Source: a bacterium (GTDB lineage Bacteria; Vulcanimicrobiota; Xenobia; Xenobiales; Xenobiaceae). From it: DNA of 7,845 nt. Below, piece by piece: positions 1 through 5,068 of the stretch. Each line of letters begins with the position of its first letter. The stretch's first letter is position 1. Position numbers and translations under genes: made by a program. Under the pieces are notes generated by a model. That model was not told where the DNA came from. It saw only the letters and a list, made by a program, of their open reading frames with translations, and searched no databases. Location: assembly GCA_017444045.1 (NCBI GenBank), contig JAFSXO010000327.1:1-7845 (forward strand), in the 5' to 3' direction.

Positions 1-69
1 AATTATGCAGCTTATTATTGGTTCGCTTTGCCTGCTGTCTTTGCCTATGTCAGATGGCTATTAATATAG
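1..69 (+). CDS. 3' end of a probable membrane-protein gene (partial)
   Basis: Reading from base 1 in the first frame gives 22 codons ending in TAG at 67-69. The peptide is strongly hydrophobic and aromatic (AYYWFALPAVFAYV followed by RWLLI), as in the last transmembrane helix of an integral membrane protein. The other two + frames are also open across this short stretch: the second ends at TAA about base 64 and the third runs to about base 150. Composition is therefore the only argument for frame 1. The third frame gives an unlikely cysteine-rich peptide. The terminator at 191-240 lies downstream, which fits a + strand gene ending here. The product cannot be named from so little sequence. Confidence 0.4.
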   Translation, partial: NYAAYYWFALPAVFAYVRWLLI

Positions 70-190
70 AGCGCTATGATTTGATTATTCCCACCAGCCT
101 TGGCCGCTTCTTCTGTCGCAGTCGCGACATCTCCCCCTGCCATCCTTTAACTTAGAGTGCATAGGTCTGGCCTTCGCTGTGGTCTGTGAA
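70..190. other. Intergenic stretch without a recognisable gene
   Basis: No convincing coding frame is visible. The only structure I see is a small hairpin at 114-129, with 6-bp arms TGTCGC and GCGACA around a 4-nt loop. No run of T follows it, so it is not an obvious terminator. The stretch lies between the putative membrane-protein end and the terminator at 191-240, and is probably 3' untranslated sequence. Confidence 0.4.
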
Positions 191-240
191 GCAAAAGAAT
201 AACCCTGCGGCCAAATTAGGGCGCAGGGTTATTCTTTTGC
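191..240. terminator. Bidirectional intrinsic terminator, 19-bp perfect inverted repeat
   Basis: The arms at 191-209 (GCAAAAGAATAACCCTGCG) and 222-240 (its exact reverse complement) flank a 12-nt loop. The GC-rich core CCCTGCG/CGCAGGG sits nearest the loop. The outer arms are A-rich on entry and T-rich on exit, so each strand reads a hairpin followed by a U-rich tail. On the - strand it begins 27 bp after the stop of the 156-residue gene (268-738). On the + strand it would end the gene truncated at the window edge. The position between two convergent genes and the perfect symmetry make a shared terminator the natural reading. Confidence 0.85.
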
Positions 241-267
241 GAAATATCTCAAAAAGCGATTTTTGCC

Positions 268-738
268 TTATTCATTTATGGATATTAGTCTGCCGCTGGC
301 AATAAAGCTCTCGATGGTATTGATGGTGAAGGAAAAGGGTAGGTTTTGCTGGCTATCGTTTATATCTTGCACACTGTCTAACTGCGATGTGCCGCTAACA
401 AAGGCGGTGCTGTCATCAATAGTGAGAACACCATTGCTGTTCATGGTAGCTTTTAATCCGTTGCCGGCATCTACTCTGCCCTGGCTCTCTTTGGGCTGCT
501 CTGCCTGAGCGCTGGCAACTGAATTATTCTTAGAGTCAGGAATGGCGCTAGGAGCTGAACAGGCATTGGAATTCGTGAAGGGGACACTGCTGGCGTCGCT
601 GCTGCTGCCAAGGCTGACCATATCCTGCTGCTCAGGCAGGGTGCAGTTCGTCTCAGAATGCGCTGACTGAATATGGCTCGTACAGATGTGAGGCCCGTGC
701 ACATTCCCCAAATTGTTGAGATTTCCAATAGTATTCAT
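268..738 (-). CDS. Uncharacterised 156-residue protein, Ser/Asn/Ala-rich
   Basis: I do not recognise this protein. It starts at ATG 738-736 with AGGAA (746-750) 7 nt upstream, and a terminator follows the TAA. There is no signal peptide or membrane segment, so it should be cytoplasmic or exported by a non-Sec route. Residues 1-32 contain several His and Cys (His15, His18, Cys20, His23, His28, Cys33 approximately). Residues 45-90 are low-complexity Ser/Ala/Asn/Gln and probably disordered. Residues 95-156 look more ordered, with beta-like stretches such as GVLTIDD and a C-terminal segment PFSFTINTIESFIASGRL. Codon use with many GCC, AGC and CAG codons, plus the full set of promoter, ribosome site and terminator, supports a real gene. 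It is monocistronic. Lineage-restricted function is likely; no role can be assigned. Confidence 0.7.
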   Translation of the reverse strand: MNTIGNLNNLGNVHGPHICTSHIQSAHSETNCTLPEQQDMVSLGSSSDASSVPFTNSNACSAPSAIPDSKNNSVASAQAEQPKESQGRVDAGNGLKATMNSNGVLTIDDSTAFVSGTSQLDSVQDINDSQQNLPFSFTINTIESFIASGRLISINE

Positions 739-745
739 ATTAAGC

Positions 746-750
746 TTCCT
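746..750 (-). promoter_or_regulatory. Ribosome binding site of the 156-residue gene
   Basis: The - strand reads AGGAA, 7 nt before the ATG at 738. It is the only Shine-Dalgarno-like sequence near that start and fixes it. Confidence 0.6.
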
Positions 751-773
751 AACTTAGCTTTATTTGCAGAATG

Positions 774-803
774 ATTATCTGCTCATTTAGTGTAAAAGCG
801 CAA
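774..803 (-). promoter_or_regulatory. Candidate promoter for the 156-residue gene
   Basis: On the - strand, -35 TTGCGC (798-803) and -10 GATAAT (774-779) are separated by 18 bp. Transcription would start near 767, giving a leader of about 30 nt that contains the AGGAA ribosome site. The match is good for the -10 and partial for the -35. The TACAT palindromes at 818-856 lie just upstream of the -35, where an activator or repressor could act. Confidence 0.45.
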
Positions 804-817
804 ATATCATGCATCTA

Positions 818-856
818 TACATGTTTGTATGTAATATTGGTGTACATACATGTATG
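818..856. repeat. TACAT/ATGTA palindrome cluster, candidate operator
   Basis: TACAT at 818-822 and ATGTA at 829-833 form one interrupted palindrome. A second, perfect 12-bp palindrome CATACATGTATG lies at 845-856. The two centres are 25 bp apart. A further direct TACAT starts at 843. More copies occur downstream at 967 (ATGTA), 1009, 1037 and 1116. Repeated symmetrical half-sites between divergent promoters are typical of a dimeric regulator's binding sites. No specific regulator can be named. Confidence 0.4.
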
Positions 857-873
857 ATTAAAAATATAAAAAA

Positions 874-906
874 CTGTGTTCGAAATGTGATATACTATGA
901 ACACAG
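874..906 (+). promoter_or_regulatory. Extended -10 promoter inside an inverted repeat
   Basis: TATACT (891-896), preceded by TGA (888-890), makes an extended -10 on the + strand. No good -35 is visible, which extended -10 promoters tolerate. It lies between perfect 8-bp arms CTGTGTTC (874-881) and GAACACAG (899-906). A protein bound to these arms would cover the -10 and the start point near 903, as a repressor would. Transcription from here would give a leader of about 245 nt ahead of the gene at 1149. Confidence 0.35.
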
Positions 907-913
907 CCCTCAT

Positions 914-936
914 GCTCAATTTTGAGCTTGCGCTCA
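914..936 (+). promoter_or_regulatory. Two mutually exclusive small hairpins
   Basis: GCTCA (914-918), TGAGC (923-927) and GCTCA (932-936) follow one another with 4-nt spacers. The central element can pair with either flank, giving two alternative 5-bp stems in RNA. They would lie at the very start of a transcript begun at the 891-896 promoter. Three-element arrangements of this kind can act as switches, but the stems are short and no T tract follows. Confidence 0.25.
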
Positions 937-1097
937 GTTTGGGCGACCAAAAATATGATATATTATATGTACTATTCGAGAGATTGTTGCTAACAAAGTG
1001 TTAATTAATACATTGGTTTTGGAATATAAGCATACGTACATCATTGTTGGCTAAATATTGCAGTGTCAGTTTTTGCGCTTGGCAGGAAGGCAACAAT

Positions 1098-1127
1098 TTG
1101 CCGAGATAGAAGGTTTACATTTATATT
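1098..1127 (+). promoter_or_regulatory. Candidate proximal promoter for the coiled-coil/rdgB pair
   Basis: TTGCCG (1098-1103) and TATATT (1122-1127) are separated by 18 bp. The start point near 1134 would leave a 15-nt leader that still includes GGAGG (1137-1141). The -35 overlaps the 3' arm of a small hairpin (GGCAA 1089-1093, TTGCC 1098-1102). The surroundings are AT-rich, so a chance match is possible. Confidence 0.35.
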
Positions 1128-1136
1128 TTAACCAAT

Positions 1137-1141
1137 GGAGG
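1137..1141 (+). promoter_or_regulatory. Ribosome binding site of the coiled-coil gene
   Basis: GGAGG lies 7 nt before the ATG at 1149, a strong Shine-Dalgarno site that decides the start. Confidence 0.8.
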
Positions 1142-1148
1142 CGCAGCA

Positions 1149-1463
1149 ATGGCTGGCATATTTGGAAAAATCGGAAACTCGATCAAGGGCATAGGCGAAA
1201 GCGTGGCCAAAGGCCGTGAGGCCGCGGTAATGGGAGCCGAAAAGCGACTGCGCATAGAAAGGCTAAAAATCAATATCCGCGAGCTGCGCGAAGAAAAAGA
1301 GAAAATGATGCATCAGCTTGCCTTAAAAATTTACGATCGTTATATAAGCGGAAATCTTCAGGATACTGAGCTGCTGGCCGCGTGCCAAGCAATTAAGATG
1401 CTTCAGATGCAGATTGATGAGCGTTGGACCGAGGTTAACTCAATAACTGGGGACGGACAATGA
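1149..1463 (+). CDS. Small coiled-coil protein, 104 residues, function unknown
   Basis: Residues 1-20 (MAGIFGKIGNSIKGIGESVA) form a short amphipathic, glycine-rich lead. A highly charged helical region with heptad-like spacing follows (about 30-62, LRIERLKINIRELREEKEKM), then a second helix (about 72-97). This plan resembles the small bacterial proteins that join an amphipathic N-terminus to a coiled coil, often with a C-terminal zinc ribbon. Here no CxxC pair is present and the only cysteine is at about residue 79. There is no signal peptide. The stop TGA overlaps the ATG of rdgB (ATGA at 1460-1463), so the two are co-transcribed and probably translationally coupled. The role is unknown; membrane-surface association through the N-terminus or homo-oligomerisation is only an inference. 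Confidence 0.8.
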   Translation: MAGIFGKIGNSIKGIGESVAKGREAAVMGAEKRLRIERLKINIRELREEKEKMMHQLALKIYDRYISGNLQDTELLAACQAIKMLQMQIDERWTEVNSITGDGQ

Positions 1464-2086
1464 TGGATCCTCAGCCCTTGCCCTTGCGGGTTATGCTAGC
1501 AACCGCGAATCCTCGCAAGGTCGCCGAGATCCTTCAGATTTGGAAGGATTATCCGCTGCAGGCCGAGCCTTTTTCTGCATTGGGCGATTGGCCAGACGCA
1601 CCCGAAACGGGAACAACCTATCTCGAGAACGCCCTGCAAAAAGCGAAGTATTACTACGATATCGCCAAGCGTCCGTGTGTCGCCGATGATTCTGGAATAG
1701 AGGTAGCCGCGCTGGACTGGGGACCGGGAGTTTATACCAAGCGCTTCACTCCGCCCGGCATGGCGCAGGCCCAGCGCCTGCAGTATATGCTTCGCCATTT
1801 GCGCGACTGCAGCACGCCTGAGCAGAGGCGGGCGCGCTTCCGCTGCGCTGCTGTAGCTTACGGCTTTACCGACGAGCCGCTGACGGCCGAAGGCGTTCTT
1901 GAGGGCTACATCGCTTTTGAGCCGGTAGGCGAGGGCGGCTTTGGCTACGATCCTATCTTTTGCCTAAATGGCCAGAGTCAGACTCTCGCTGAGGTTGTTG
2001 GGGATTATAAAAACAGCGTCAGCCACAGAGGCCAGGCTATGCGCTCCCTGGCTGAGAAGCTGTTGGCTACTGTGCCGCATCTATAG
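1460..2086 (+). CDS. rdgB: RdgB/HAM1 family XTP/dITP diphosphatase
   Basis: This enzyme hydrolyses non-canonical purine triphosphates (dITP/ITP, XTP) to monophosphates and pyrophosphate, in the cytoplasm, keeping deaminated bases out of DNA and RNA. The family motifs appear in order: the nucleotide-binding start TANPRK (15-20); ETGTTYLENA (49-58) with the conserved Glu and Asn and Lys61; the metal/catalytic ADDSGIEV (75-82, Asp76-Asp77); GVYTKRF (90-96), the counterpart of the common GVYSARF; GGFGYDPIF (159-167); and SHRGQA (188-193). At 208 residues it is slightly longer than the usual 195-200 because of a short N-terminal extension. The ATG overlaps the preceding stop (ATGA) and only a weak GGGGACGG lies upstream, so translation is probably coupled. 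The second codon is also ATG, in frame, and could serve equally. The last 20 bp overlap the convergent secreted-protein gene. Confidence 0.95.
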   Translation: MMDPQPLPLRVMLATANPRKVAEILQIWKDYPLQAEPFSALGDWPDAPETGTTYLENALQKAKYYYDIAKRPCVADDSGIEVAALDWGPGVYTKRFTPPGMAQAQRLQYMLRHLRDCSTPEQRRARFRCAAVAYGFTDEPLTAEGVLEGYIAFEPVGEGGFGYDPIFCLNGQSQTLAEVVGDYKNSVSHRGQAMRSLAEKLLATVPHL

Positions 2087-3122
2087 CTTTAGTATCAGCC
2101 AAGCGCACTACCAAGCGCACAGGGTAATTAGAAGCTCCCTCTGGCATGGTGTATATCACTAAATCCTCATCGCTGTGCGGCGGCACGGTCAGCACTGCCA
2201 AACGCTGAAGCTTGAAAGCGTCAAGCTCATCGCGGCATTCCCATTGCTCATATTCGCCGCGTCGCAGTACCATAAAGGTGCCCGTAGCCTTGCCGCCGCG
2301 TGGGTTGAGCGCGAATTCCAGGCATTTGGCTTTATCGCTGCTGTTGCGCAGGCGCAGATCCCAGCGGTAAAGCACGCCGTAATCGCCCTTCAGGGCAGGG
2401 CCGCTAAAAGCGCTGGGCTGGCGGGTGGCTCCGATTGCCCAGAAAGCCTGGTCCTTTTCATTCTGCCAGGAGCTAATATCGAGCTGGCTTATGCGCCGGC
2501 GCTCAGTCTCGGGATATATTCCGCGGGCATGCACGTCCTGCCGGTTAAACAGCAGATTGCCGTAGAAGGGGCCTTCGGGGGAGGAGCAGCTGTACAGGCA
2601 GTATTCGGTGTCCTGCCCGGCGAGCAGACACCACTGAACAGTTCCGCTGGCCACTATATCGCACGGAAGCTTCTGCGTCCACACCGTGGCTGTTTCGCCA
2701 GGAGGCACTTCAAGCAGATGGCCTCGCCCAGAGAGCAGATTGCCCATAAACTCTAGATTGTTGTCGTGGCCAGCCTGAAAATAATTTTCTTCTGTTCCCA
2801 GGCCGGCGCCTCCGACAGCGCTAACTACCGCGTTGCGGCTGCCGCGGTTGCGCAGGCGCAAAACTAAGTAAAGCGGCTCTTGGCGTCCTCCCTGATGGTA
2901 AAACTGCCAGCGCACCGGCCGCAGCGGCAGCAGGCCTCCCTGGCAGAGTAAGCCGTCTTCGCTGACTCTCTCGGGATGGTCCGAAAACACCAGCACTTCG
3001 GCCTGTGCGTCGGGAACATCGCTTCCTAACTGGCAGGCTTCTCCGGGCAGCTCCATAGCGGCGTTAGCGGAAGCAGATCCTAAAGCGGCCAGTATTAATA
3101 AAAAGAATAAATGTTTCACCAT
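2067..3122 (-). CDS. Secreted cysteine-rich protein, possibly DUF3370-like
   Basis: The 351-residue product begins with a clear Sec signal peptide: Lys3, a hydrophobic core LFFLLILAAL, and likely cleavage after the Ala-rich SASANAA near residue 22. The mature part is mostly beta-like, with eight cysteines (30, 60, 154, 165, 175, 179, 267, 296) that could form disulfides outside the cytoplasm. Segments such as LYLVLRLRNRG (84-94), EFMGNLLSGRGHLLEVPPGE (124-143) and GDYGVLYRWDLRLRNSS (246-262) recall, from memory, the layout of DUF3370 proteins, where a GxYGVxY strand motif is typical. I treat this as a weak resemblance. The start is ATG 3122 with AAGGAAG (3127-3133) upstream. The gene is divergent from the one at 3213 and converges on rdgB with a 20-bp overlap. 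No catalytic motif is evident. Confidence 0.85.
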   Translation of the reverse strand: MVKHLFFLLILAALGSASANAAMELPGEACQLGSDVPDAQAEVLVFSDHPERVSEDGLLCQGGLLPLRPVRWQFYHQGGRQEPLYLVLRLRNRGSRNAVVSAVGGAGLGTEENYFQAGHDNNLEFMGNLLSGRGHLLEVPPGETATVWTQKLPCDIVASGTVQWCLLAGQDTEYCLYSCSSPEGPFYGNLLFNRQDVHARGIYPETERRRISQLDISSWQNEKDQAFWAIGATRQPSAFSGPALKGDYGVLYRWDLRLRNSSDKAKCLEFALNPRGGKATGTFMVLRRGEYEQWECRDELDAFKLQRLAVLTVPPHSDEDLVIYTMPEGASNYPVRLVVRLADTKAIDAAQ

Positions 3123-3126
3123 GGCT

Positions 3127-3133
3127 CTTCCTT
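3127..3133 (-). promoter_or_regulatory. Ribosome binding site of the secreted-protein gene
   Basis: The - strand reads AAGGAAG, 4 nt before the ATG at 3122 and so with the GGA core about 6-7 nt away. It supports the chosen start ahead of the signal peptide. Confidence 0.6.
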
Positions 3134-3198
3134 TTAGCTATCGATGAATAGCGTGGGCATCTGTCTGCTGCTTTTCAAGGAACCGCATAGACGATGTG

Positions 3199-3204
3199 TA
3201 AAAT
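3199..3204 (+). promoter_or_regulatory. Candidate -10 element giving a leaderless transcript
   Basis: TAAAAT ends 8 nt before the ATG at 3213, so the expected start point (about 3211) falls practically at the start codon. No Shine-Dalgarno sequence is present between this element and the ATG. The -35 is poor: TTCAAG at 3174-3179 with a 19-bp spacer is the best I see. The TAA at 3204-3206 is in frame with the gene and excludes a longer protein. Confidence 0.35.
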
Positions 3205-3212
3205 AAAAGAAC

Positions 3213-4118
3213 ATGCCATCAGTACTATACGCACCATCAGCATCACCAAGTCTCAATGAACGCTACTTTCTGGAAAGCTTTATCTGGCGGCGTTTAGATC
3301 GTCCTACGCCGTTTTTTGAATACGTACAGGATCCGATATTTAATCTGACGCCTACAGAGGTTGGCTTTCTCGAGCATCTGCATCGGCTGGGGCTGCGCTT
3401 TACTCTGCGCCCCAGATATGATCCGTCATCGTTTATCCACCTGCGCGTAACCCTGGCTCGGGCACAGCAGACTGTGCGCATTGAGGTCTATCCCGATATG
3501 GCGCTCACCTGCGTTTTTATCACCGAGCGCAACGAGTTTGCCGAAGAGTTTAAGGGCTGGCTGGATCGCAATCTGGGCAGCGAGCATTTTGCCGCCAATA
3601 ATTACGTGGCCACCCGCCGCTTTGTGCACTATCCCTATATTCTGCCGGTCAGCCCCGAGCTGATCGAAAATTTTTCCACCATTCAGAAAGAATTGCGGGA
3701 GCGTATCCGCAGCTTCACCCTGTTTTTCAATTTCTCTGCCAAAGAAAAGCACTTTCTGGAAATATTTGAGCAGGCGGTTAAGTGGTATGGCTCCCAAAGC
3801 CCGGATCCCGTTTTCGTTCAGGTCTATCCGCGCCAGACGAAGACGGGCAGTCTGGAAATAGTCGCCAACAACAGCAAACAGCGCCAGCCGGCGCGCATAT
3901 TTATCAGCGGCTATCATCCCGTTGCCTATCAGATGATCACCGAAAACACGGCGCTGGGCGAACAGCTGCACCAATGCCTGGATCACGCTCTTTCGGCAGA
4001 CAGCTTCGACGCTGAGGCCAGCCGGATGCGCGGCAGTTACATATCGCTGATATACAACGTGCGCTATTCCTTGGACTTGCTGGACAGCTTTGAAGAGGAT
4101 GAGGACGCCGACGAATAA
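3213..4118 (+). CDS. Uncharacterised 301-residue protein with internal repeat
   Basis: I do not recognise the family. The ATG at 3213 is the first start after an in-frame stop at 3204-3206. There is no signal peptide or membrane helix, so the product is cytoplasmic. The protein appears to contain two related units. Residues 43-54 and 172-183 share FN, then Glu five residues on, then FLE at identical spacing. Each unit continues to a V-Y-P strand (92-94 and 204-206) and ends with a helix carrying LD followed by L (117-121 and 256-260). The C-terminus is a short acidic tail (EEDEDADE, 294-301). Aromatic residues are abundant. No catalytic motif is seen; a duplicated alpha/beta fold used for binding is an inference. 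It is monocistronic, divergent from the secreted-protein gene, and ends 29 bp from the convergent operon. Confidence 0.85.
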   Translation: MPSVLYAPSASPSLNERYFLESFIWRRLDRPTPFFEYVQDPIFNLTPTEVGFLEHLHRLGLRFTLRPRYDPSSFIHLRVTLARAQQTVRIEVYPDMALTCVFITERNEFAEEFKGWLDRNLGSEHFAANNYVATRRFVHYPYILPVSPELIENFSTIQKELRERIRSFTLFFNFSAKEKHFLEIFEQAVKWYGSQSPDPVFVQVYPRQTKTGSLEIVANNSKQRQPARIFISGYHPVAYQMITENTALGEQLHQCLDHALSADSFDAEASRMRGSYISLIYNVRYSLDLLDSFEEDEDADE

Positions 4119-4124
4119 GCAACG

Positions 4125-4142
4125 CTCGCCAGTTGGCGGGAG
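4125..4142. terminator. Weak hairpin between convergent genes
   Basis: CTCGCCA (4125-4131) and TGGCG-G-GAG (4134-4142) can form a short interrupted stem in the 29-bp gap between two convergent stops. The loop is tight and no T run follows on either strand, so any termination here would be inefficient or Rho-dependent. Confidence 0.25.
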
Positions 4143-4147
4143 AAATA

Positions 4148-5068
4148 TTAGTCCCAGCGCCAGTATTGCTTGGCGCTTCTTCCGCAGCGATCGGTGATTT
4201 TGACGCAGAACAGAGGCCGTTCGCCGATCTCATCCTTGGGCAGCGTGCATTGCAGGACATTGCCGATGCGCTCAGCTCTGGCCGTTATCTCGCGCTTTCC
4301 GATCCACAAACGCGCCTGTCCGGGAGCTATGTCAGTTCCGTCGGCAGAAATAACGGCGAATAGGCGCACTTCCTCTCCACTTGGGCGCATTCGTGGGCCG
4401 TAAGAGATGATGCTCGGGCTGTTAGGGCTGATCTCCACTGCAGATCCAACCCGAATATAGCTTTTTTTGCCGCCGTTCCATATGCCCAGCACGCGCGCTT
4501 CGCGCAGCTCCGCGCCTTCAGGCACTGGGTAGCGCGCCTTATAAATCCCGGGGGCCTTCTCTTCTGCCTGCAGCTTCAGCGCCAGTCCTGTCAGCCTAAA
4601 GACAGCCTGACCGCCTGGAGGAGCCAGCATAGAAAGCTCTAAGGCGGCGTCAGTACCAGCACAAGGAGCTGATGCCTCTGGACGTTCCAGCGGACCGGTT
4701 TCCTCTGCCGTCTGGGGGGCTACTATATCGAGAAACAGCAGTCTGCCCAGAGCATCACAGCTTCCAAAGGCAGAGCAGCCCAGCAATGGCTCGAGCGTAT
4801 TGGGCTTTTCCAGCTCGCTGGCCGATATCTGGCGCCCATTTACATAGGCCTTAAGAGAAGGGGCATAGCTGACCCCCCATTTCCCCAGCACCGCCTCGCC
4901 GTAACGCATATCCCAAAGTGAGCCGGAGACATAATGCACGGCGCCCGCGTCGGCGAGCGCCCAAGGTACATTAAGCCCCAGCCACAGCATAAGCGCGGCT
5001 AAGCCGATGAGCATCTTGCGCAGTGCGCCGCTAGCTGCTTGGGGAGGCATAGCCCTGTTGCTAGTCAT
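4148..5068 (-). CDS. Secreted or membrane-anchored protein, 306 residues
   Basis: No named family is recognised. From the ATG at 5068 the protein has a basic N-region (Arg5, Arg17, Lys18), a hydrophobic core (about 19-33, MLIGLAALMLWLGLNV) and a likely signal-peptidase site after ALA39, before DAGAV. The mature part is beta-rich: residues 50-115 include YVNGRQI, and 218-306 look like an Ig-like or similar beta-sandwich (RLFAVISADGTDIAPGQARL, RLWIGKREI) ending YWRWD. Six cysteines (98, 104, 136, 274, 288, 295) may form disulfides. A longer frame begins at TTG 5104, but that start lacks a ribosome site. ATG 5068 overlaps the pyrG stop by 8 nt (ATGACTAG), matching the junction at the start of pyrG, so I prefer it. 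ATG 5050 is also possible. It is the last gene of the operon; its link with CTP synthesis is unclear. Confidence 0.8.
   Translation of the reverse strand: MTSNRAMPPQAASGALRKMLIGLAALMLWLGLNVPWALADAGAVHYVSGSLWDMRYGEAVLGKWGVSYAPSLKAYVNGRQISASELEKPNTLEPLLGCSAFGSCDALGRLLFLDIVAPQTAEETGPLERPEASAPCAGTDAALELSMLAPPGGQAVFRLTGLALKLQAEEKAPGIYKARYPVPEGAELREARVLGIWNGGKKSYIRVGSAVEISPNSPSIISYGPRMRPSGEEVRLFAVISADGTDIAPGQARLWIGKREITARAERIGNVLQCTLPKDEIGERPLFCVKITDRCGRSAKQYWRWD

Larger units (their letters stand above)
739..1148. other. AT-rich divergent regulatory region, no gene seen
   Basis: These 410 bp separate two divergently transcribed genes and are visibly more AT-rich than the coding sequence around them. 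No open frame of convincing length or composition is present; the longest I traced on the + strand, from ATG 771, ends after 28 codons. The region contains candidate promoters in both directions, a cluster of TACAT/ATGTA palindromes (818-856), an 8-bp inverted repeat around a -10 (874-906), a pair of competing hairpins (914-936) and a small hairpin (1089-1102). Such density suggests regulated expression of one or both flanking genes, or a structured leader RNA. Confidence 0.6.

Noticed and set aside
471..728. Alternative - strand frame of 85 codons within the 156-residue gene
   Set aside because: It is nested in the 268-738 frame, which has the ribosome site, promoter and terminator in register. 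The peptide looks like an out-of-frame translation.
2175..2756. Long + strand open frame of 193 codons
   Set aside because: It lies wholly antisense to the signal-peptide gene at 2067-3122, has no ribosome site, and its Ala/Leu-rich composition is a shadow of that gene's codon use.
3426..3986. Long - strand open frame of 186 codons
   Set aside because: It is antisense to the 301-residue gene, with no ribosome site and no coding features of its own. The opposite strand is the better coding frame.
4119..4147. Strong intrinsic terminator between the convergent genes
   Set aside because: The stem is short, the loop is tight and no T tract follows on either strand. I kept it only as a weak hairpin.
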